Assembly: GCA_021794255.1 (NCBI GenBank)
Contig: JAJYRF010000066.1
Location: 1-37,638, forward strand
From: a bacterium
Lineage (GTDB): Bacteria; SZUA-79; Acidulodesulfobacterales; Acidulodesulfobacteraceae
Length of the DNA stretch: 37,638 nt
Direction: 5' to 3'
Each line of letters opens with the position of its first letter. Position 1 is the first letter of the stretch. The position numbers were made by a program, and so were the translations under genes. The notes below the pieces were generated by a model. The model had not been told where the DNA came from. It worked only from the letters and a program-made list of their open reading frames with translations, and ran no database searches. This document shows, in pieces, positions 33,039 to 37,638 of this stretch.

Positions 33039-33867
33039 TGTTATTGTTGTTTTTATTTGTACCAAAAATTAATTCATAAACAGATTTTAATAAAAGCTTA
33101 TTTTCATTAGTTTGTTCGGAGGTATTTTTAAATAAGATTGTTTTCAGCTCTTCTATATTTGAAATTTTAATAATTTTTTTAGGCATTACTATTGAAATCT
33201 GCCCTGTTTCTTCTGAAATAACAATAGAAAAAGCATCGGTTAATTCAGAAAGTCCGATGGCAGACCTGTGCCTTGTGCCAAAATTTTTATCTATATTTTC
33301 TTCGGTTGACAAAGGAAGGTAGCAGGAAGCTGCAGTAATCCTGCCTTTTTGGATAATAACAGCCCCGTCATGAAGCGGAGAAGGCGGCGTAAAAATACTT
33401 ATCAATAATTCTTTTGAAATTAAAGAGTCTAATTTAATACCAATTTTTAAATAATCTCCAAGAAATACATTCCTTTCAAAAACAATTATTGCCCCTATTT
33501 GCTTATTTGCCAGTTCTATTACCGCATGCGAAGTTTCTTCTATAATACTGACTTTTTCAAGTTTATTCTGGGCAACAGCAAATGGATTTTTACCAACGTC
33601 AATTAAAGCTTTCCTTATTTCATTTCTGAAAAGTACGACTATGACAATAATTATTGAACTTAAAAAATCTCCAAAAATAAATTCTGTAGCATAAAGTTTT
33701 AAAGCTACGGCTATTAAAAAAATTAAAAAAATAACAATAAGTCCTATCAATACCTGAAAAGCCCCCGTGCCCTTGATTAGCATTAATATGCGATATATTA
33801 TAAAAGTTACAAATAATATATCTACAATGTCTTGCCACCCGAAATTTTGAAGCAATAAGGAAAGCAT
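33031..33867 (-). CDS. cdaA: Diadenylate cyclase CdaA
   Basis: It makes c-di-AMP from two ATP. Three N-terminal membrane helices (about 10-28, 38-55 and 60-85) precede the DAC domain (about 100-250). The domain has the motifs LHDGAVIIQKGRI (about 162-174) and GTRHRSAIGLSE (about 194-205), both essential. The C-terminus ends in an asparagine run. ATG start without a clear ribosome site. It heads the cdaA-ybbR-glmM unit. Confidence 0.95.
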   Translation of the reverse strand: MLSLLLQNFGWQDIVDILFVTFIIYRILMLIKGTGAFQVLIGLIVIFLIFLIAVALKLYATEFIFGDFLSSIIIVIVVLFRNEIRKALIDVGKNPFAVAQNKLEKVSIIEETSHAVIELANKQIGAIIVFERNVFLGDYLKIGIKLDSLISKELLISIFTPPSPLHDGAVIIQKGRITAASCYLPLSTEENIDKNFGTRHRSAIGLSELTDAFSIVISEETGQISIVMPKKIIKISNIEELKTILFKNTSEQTNENKLLLKSVYELIFGTNKNNNNNE

Positions 33868-33906
33868 AAAAAAATTAAATAATAAATTAAACGTTGAATA
33901 AAAATT

Positions 33907-33949
33907 GATTTATAATAAAAGATTTATAATAAAAGATTTATAATAATTA
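33907..33949. repeat. 14-bp tandem repeat, three units
   Basis: GATTTATAATAAAA repeats at 14-bp spacing from 33907, the last unit partial. It lies in the 238-bp gap between folP and cdaA, near where a cdaA promoter or leader would be. Confidence 0.8.
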
Positions 33950-34105
33950 AAGATAAGCAAATTTAAGCTAACAGGATATTTTAATATTCTAAAAATTTAA
34001 AAAAAATTTATTATCTAACGAAAATAATAAATTAAAATACATGCTTTAACTTATAAAATAAATAACTGCTTATATTTTTATAATATTGCGTTAGATATGA
34101 AATTT

Positions 34106-35350
34106 TCACAAGTTTTCTTTTAATTTTGCAATAATATTTAAAGCTATTTTAGTTTGTTTTATATCATGAACTCTAATTATATCAATATTTTTCAAAATCA
34201 AATAGGAAGCCAAAGCAATATTGCCTGTCAGCATATTTTCCTTTTGCCTGCCTGTAATATTATTAATAAAGGATTTTCTGGAAATACCAGCTAAAATAGG
34301 TAAATTTAATGACTTAAAAGATAATATATAATTTAAAATATTATAATTGTCTTCTGCCGATTTCGCAAAACCGAAACCTGGGTCTAAAATTATTTTATCT
34401 TTATCATATCCTTTAGTTTTTAAATACGATATTTTCTCATTAAAATATAAAATAATATCAAACGCAGCATCGTTATACGGTTCAATATTAATCTGCATAT
34501 TTTGCGGATTTTTATTTCTAGAATGCATTAAAATATAAGGAACATTATAAGATAATAAGACACTAACCATATTATCTGTTTCATAAGTCAAACCTGAAAC
34601 ATCGTTTATTATTGAAGCTCCTGCTATAATTGCTTCTTTTGCGACTTTAGGTTTTCTAGTGTCTATTGATATAGGAATATCTATATTTTCGGATAATTTT
34701 TTAATTACAGGGCATACCCTGTCTATTTCTGTCTGATCATCAATAAAATCAGCTCCGGGTCTTGTAGATTCTCCGCCTATATCTATTATATCAGCTCCTT
34801 CTTTTTCAATTTCAATGCCCCTATTAACAGCGTCATCAAATTTAAGATACATCCCGCCGTCCGAAAACGAATCGGATGTAATATTAAGAATCCCCATTAT
34901 TAATGGATATTTTCCTAATATTATGTCTTTTTTATTTGTTTTTAATATTTTAAATTTTAAATCGGAATTATTTGGATTAATATGCTCAATATTAATATTG
35001 ACGACATCCAATATATTTTCAATATCTGAAGAAAGTGCTTTAAGTCCAAATTGCTGATTCTTTATTTTTTTTACGATAATACGCAGCTGAACCAAAGTTC
35101 CGAACAAAATACCGTCTGATATATGAATTTTCCCTGTTATAACATCTCTATTATTTGCTAATTCTGCTCCTATACTTAATGCTTCCTGTTTTAATATGTT
35201 TAATGCGGTAGAATTAATATTTTTTAATTTAATTACGATAAATATAAGCTTATCGGACATAATAAGCTTCCCTGATTTTGAAACGCCTATTTTATCTAAT
35301 TCTCTTGTAGATATCTGAGAATTAAAAACATCAACAAGATAAGCATGCAT
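34106..35350 (-). CDS. folP: Dihydropteroate synthase with N-terminal extension
   Basis: It joins DHPP and p-aminobenzoate in folate synthesis. The DHPS core is at about 150-410: IMGILNITSDSFSDGG (about 153-168), DIGGESTRPG (about 190-199), PISIDTRK, INDVSG, LDPGFGFAKS and GISRKSFI. The first ~145 residues form an extra domain (with TALNILKQEALSIGAELANN) that some bacterial DHPS have; its function is unknown to me. It starts 5 bp after ftsH ends, so the two are very probably co-transcribed. Confidence 0.95.
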   Translation of the reverse strand: MHAYLVDVFNSQISTRELDKIGVSKSGKLIMSDKLIFIVIKLKNINSTALNILKQEALSIGAELANNRDVITGKIHISDGILFGTLVQLRIIVKKIKNQQFGLKALSSDIENILDVVNINIEHINPNNSDLKFKILKTNKKDIILGKYPLIMGILNITSDSFSDGGMYLKFDDAVNRGIEIEKEGADIIDIGGESTRPGADFIDDQTEIDRVCPVIKKLSENIDIPISIDTRKPKVAKEAIIAGASIINDVSGLTYETDNMVSVLLSYNVPYILMHSRNKNPQNMQINIEPYNDAAFDIILYFNEKISYLKTKGYDKDKIILDPGFGFAKSAEDNYNILNYILSFKSLNLPILAGISRKSFINNITGRQKENMLTGNIALASYLILKNIDIIRVHDIKQTKIALNIIAKLKENL

Positions 35351-35355
35351 AATGT

Positions 35356-37203
35356 TTATTCCGCTATAGTTTCAACGGGGATATCTTTTGAATCTCTATT
35401 TTTAAAATCAGGTTTATGCGCCAAAATTATATCATCTATATCCTTGCCGCTGACGGTCTCTTTGTCAATCAGTATATTTGCAAGATCTTTCAATATTTCC
35501 ATATTGTCGGTTAAAATTTTTATTGCTCTATCGTGATTAGACGAAACAATATCCTTTACTTCCTCATCAATAACAACGGCAGTCGATTCAGAATAGTCTT
35601 TGTGCTGGGCAAATTCTCTCCCGAGAAAAATCTGTTCATCTTTTTTTCCGAATGTAAGCGGTCCCAATTTTTTGCTCATTCCCCATTCGCAAACCATTTT
35701 TCTTGCAATATCGGTAGCTCTTTCAATGTCGTTGGATGCTCCTGTAGTCATAGAGTTAAATATAAGCTCTTCGGCACTTCTGCCGCCAAGTAAAATGGCT
35801 ATCTCGTTAAGAAGATATCCTTCATCGTAATTATGCTTTTCATCCGTAGGAAGCTGCATAGTTAGTCCCATCGCCAAGCCCCTGGGAATAATTGTAACTT
35901 TATGTATAGGATCGCTTCCCGGAAGCATTTTTGCAACAATAGTATGTCCTGCTTCATGAAAAGCGGTTATTTTTTTCTCTTTATCGCTAATAACCATGCT
36001 TCGTCTTTCAGTTCCCATCATAACTTTATCTTTAGCTTCTTCAAGATCTTCCATTTTAACTGTCGTCCCGTTCTTTCTCGCAGCCAGCAAAGCAGATTCA
36101 TTTACCATATTTGCCAAATCAGCGCCGGAAAAACCCGGAGTACCTCTTGCAATAATTTCCAAATTGACATCTTTATCTAAAGGAATATTTTTTGTATGAA
36201 CTTTCAATATGCCTTCTCTTCCTTTTATATCGGGTTTAGGAACAATTACCTGCCTGTCAAATCTGCCTGGTCTTAAAAGAGCAGGATCTAAAACATCAGG
36301 TCTGTTAGTGGCGGCAATTAAAATTACACCGTCATTAGGCGTAAATCCATCCATTTCAACAAGCATCTGATTCAATGTTTGTTCCCTTTCATCATGTCCT
36401 CCACCTAGACCGGCGCCTCTGTGTCTTCCGACAGCGTCAATTTCATCTATAAATATTATACAGGGAGCATTTTTCTTGCCCTGGGCAAAAAGATCTCTGA
36501 CTCTAGATGCCCCGACTCCGACAAACATTTCAACAAAATCGGATCCGCTTATACTGAAAAAAGGCACTCCAGCCTCTCCGGCTATTGCTTTTGCAAGCAG
36601 TGTTTTACCTGTACCGGGAGGTCCGATAAGCAGCACTCCATGAGGTATCCTGCCTCCTAATTTTGTAAATTTTTTAGGATCTTTTAAAAAATCAACAATT
36701 TCTTCAAGTTCCTGCTTTGATTCATCAATGCCTGCAACATCGGCAAAAGTTATCGTTTTAGCGGATTCGTCCATTAATTTGGCTTTAGATTTGCCAAAAG
36801 ACATTGCTTTTCCTGCGCCTCCCTGCATTTGCCTCCAGAAAAAATACCAGAATGCAAATAAAATAAGAATCATAGGCAGCCATGATAATAAAAATGACAT
36901 ATACCATGGGGAACTCGGTACAGGTTTAGCAGTTATCGGAATATTGTGTTTTTCTAATAAACTGATTAAACCGGGATGCGTAGGGGCATATGATTTAAAT
37001 TTTTTACCTGTCTTTAATACTCCGATTATGTTATGAGATTCAATCGTTATACTTTTTATTTTGCCTTCTTTTATATAGCTTAATAAAGTTGAAAATATTA
37101 TTTTCTGAGATTTTGGCTTATGGTGATTAAACATTGTAAATATAAATATCATTAAAAAAATTATAAAAATCCATAATAAAATATTTTTAAATTTGGGATT
37201 CAA
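35356..37203 (-). CDS. ftsH: ATP-dependent zinc metalloprotease FtsH
   Basis: Membrane-bound AAA+ protease for quality control of membrane and regulatory proteins. Membrane helices lie at about 8-24 and 105-125, bracketing a small periplasmic domain. Walker A (GPPGTGKT) is at about 195-202 and Walker B (IIFIDEID) at about 252-259. The SRH region ([20 protein letters not shown]) is present, and the zinc site HEAGH is at about 418-422. The start is TTG (37201-37203), fixed by AGGAGGT nine bases upstream. The first gene of the leftward series. Confidence 0.97.
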   Translation of the reverse strand: MNPKFKNILLWIFIIFLMIFIFTMFNHHKPKSQKIIFSTLLSYIKEGKIKSITIESHNIIGVLKTGKKFKSYAPTHPGLISLLEKHNIPITAKPVPSSPWYMSFLLSWLPMILILFAFWYFFWRQMQGGAGKAMSFGKSKAKLMDESAKTITFADVAGIDESKQELEEIVDFLKDPKKFTKLGGRIPHGVLLIGPPGTGKTLLAKAIAGEAGVPFFSISGSDFVEMFVGVGASRVRDLFAQGKKNAPCIIFIDEIDAVGRHRGAGLGGGHDEREQTLNQMLVEMDGFTPNDGVILIAATNRPDVLDPALLRPGRFDRQVIVPKPDIKGREGILKVHTKNIPLDKDVNLEIIARGTPGFSGADLANMVNESALLAARKNGTTVKMEDLEEAKDKVMMGTERRSMVISDKEKKITAFHEAGHTIVAKMLPGSDPIHKVTIIPRGLAMGLTMQLPTDEKHNYDEGYLLNEIAILLGGRSAEELIFNSMTTGASNDIERATDIARKMVCEWGMSKKLGPLTFGKKDEQIFLGREFAQHKDYSESTAVVIDEEVKDIVSSNHDRAIKILTDNMEILKDLANILIDKETVSGKDIDDIILAHKPDFKNRDSKDIPVETIAE

Positions 37204-37212
37204 GTTAGAATA

Positions 37213-37220
37213 ACCTCCTT
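37213..37220 (-). promoter_or_regulatory. Strong Shine-Dalgarno deciding the TTG start of ftsH
   Basis: AAGGAGGT lies 9 bases before TTG 37201-37203. There is no ATG at a suitable distance. Confidence 0.75.
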
Positions 37221-37638
37221 AAAAACTTAAAAGTTCACACTGCTTATTTTTTTTATAGTATATTCAATTGTATATCTTGTATATCTTAATGTATTTTGAT
37301 GTATATTTTGTATATTAATGTGCATTATTTAAATTATATAAATTAAAAAATTAATATAGCAAAAATATTAAATAATTATTTATATAATTAAATATGGCAT
37401 ATTTAAAATTTTTTTTCAATAAAATTATTAAAAGCAAATATAAATATTTTTAAAAATAAGCTACGGAAATAAATATGTTGTTTTTATATTATTTTTTATA
37501 GTCAATTATTATTTTTTTAATTTTATTTTTTATTAAATTATTTATTTATTTATTATTTTCATGATATAAGTTATGCTAATATAAGTTATAATAATAGTTT
37601 TAAATTAGTAATTTATGATGTATTATTTAAAGCTTTGA
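37221..37638. other. AT-rich region upstream of ftsH, no gene recognised
   Basis: About 420 bp, almost entirely A and T. Irregular repeats of TTGTATAT/TGTATATT lie at about 37265-37320. No reading frame or consensus promoter is convincing; the ftsH promoter is probably here. Confidence 0.5.

Noticed and set aside
33036..33065. TTG start for ybbR nine codons upstream
   Set aside because: Increases overlap with cdaA to 35 bp and has no ribosome site; the ATG at 33036-33038 gives a normal YbbR N-terminus.

Overview
The window is a very AT-rich bacterial chromosome segment with Gram-negative (didermic) gene content: VirB10/TrbI, TatA and an ADP-heptose synthase. From 20.8 kb to the right edge the leftward order is ftsH, folP, cdaA, ybbR, glmM, pdxJ, acpS, nnr, CBS protein, tsaE, (lpdA), lysC, cimA. 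From memory, this resembles the order in Geobacter-like Deltaproteobacteria. With the low GC, a low-GC deltaproteobacterial lineage (for example the Sva0485/Acidulodesulfobacterales type) is a reasonable guess, but the sequence alone does not settle it.

Region 1 (1-130): a right end resembling IS200/IS605 elements, with the last codons of an unidentified reading frame. Its base composition is far more GC-rich than what follows.

Region 2 (214-13345): a leftward type IV secretion (conjugation-type) gene cluster. In transcription order it reads VirB2-like pilin, VirB3/TraL, VirB4/TraC, a VirB5/TrbJ-like secreted protein, VirB6/TrbL, VirB8/TrbF, VirB10/TrbI, a MoxR/RavA-type AAA+ ATPase and the VirD4/TraG coupling protein. 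This is the P-type order, but no VirB7, VirB9, VirB11, VirB1 or relaxase is visible. The MoxR/RavA ATPase sits where VirB11 would be expected. Two small unknown genes are transcribed the opposite way from the pilin end.

Region 3 (13326-19860): three 64-bp repeats lie across a convergent gene junction, followed by class II fructose-bisphosphate aldolase, tRNA-Sec, a DAHL/PAS/PAS/GGDEF/EAL signalling protein, a DUF3426-like membrane protein, a run of ten 10-bp repeats, tatA and tRNA-Ser(GGA). Short mobile-element-like remnants flank the GGDEF-EAL gene.

Region 4 (19856-20365): no protein gene, but a consensus sigma70 promoter, about 80 nt, then a strong intrinsic terminator. This is a good small-RNA candidate, with a decayed tandem copy next to it.

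Region 5 (20366-37203): hldE C-domain (rfaE2) converges on a leftward housekeeping series. That series covers a Yip1 membrane protein, citramalate synthase (isoleucine), aspartate kinase, dihydrolipoyl dehydrogenase, TsaE (t6A tRNA modification), a CBS-pair protein, NAD(P)HX repair, AcpS, PdxJ (vitamin B6), GlmM-YbbR-CdaA (cell-wall precursor and c-di-AMP), FolP (folate) and FtsH. Tandem repeats with unit sizes of 9, 10, 14, 64, 84 and 97 bp are scattered through the window, almost all in non-coding DNA. Several proteins carry asparagine-rich insertions or tails.
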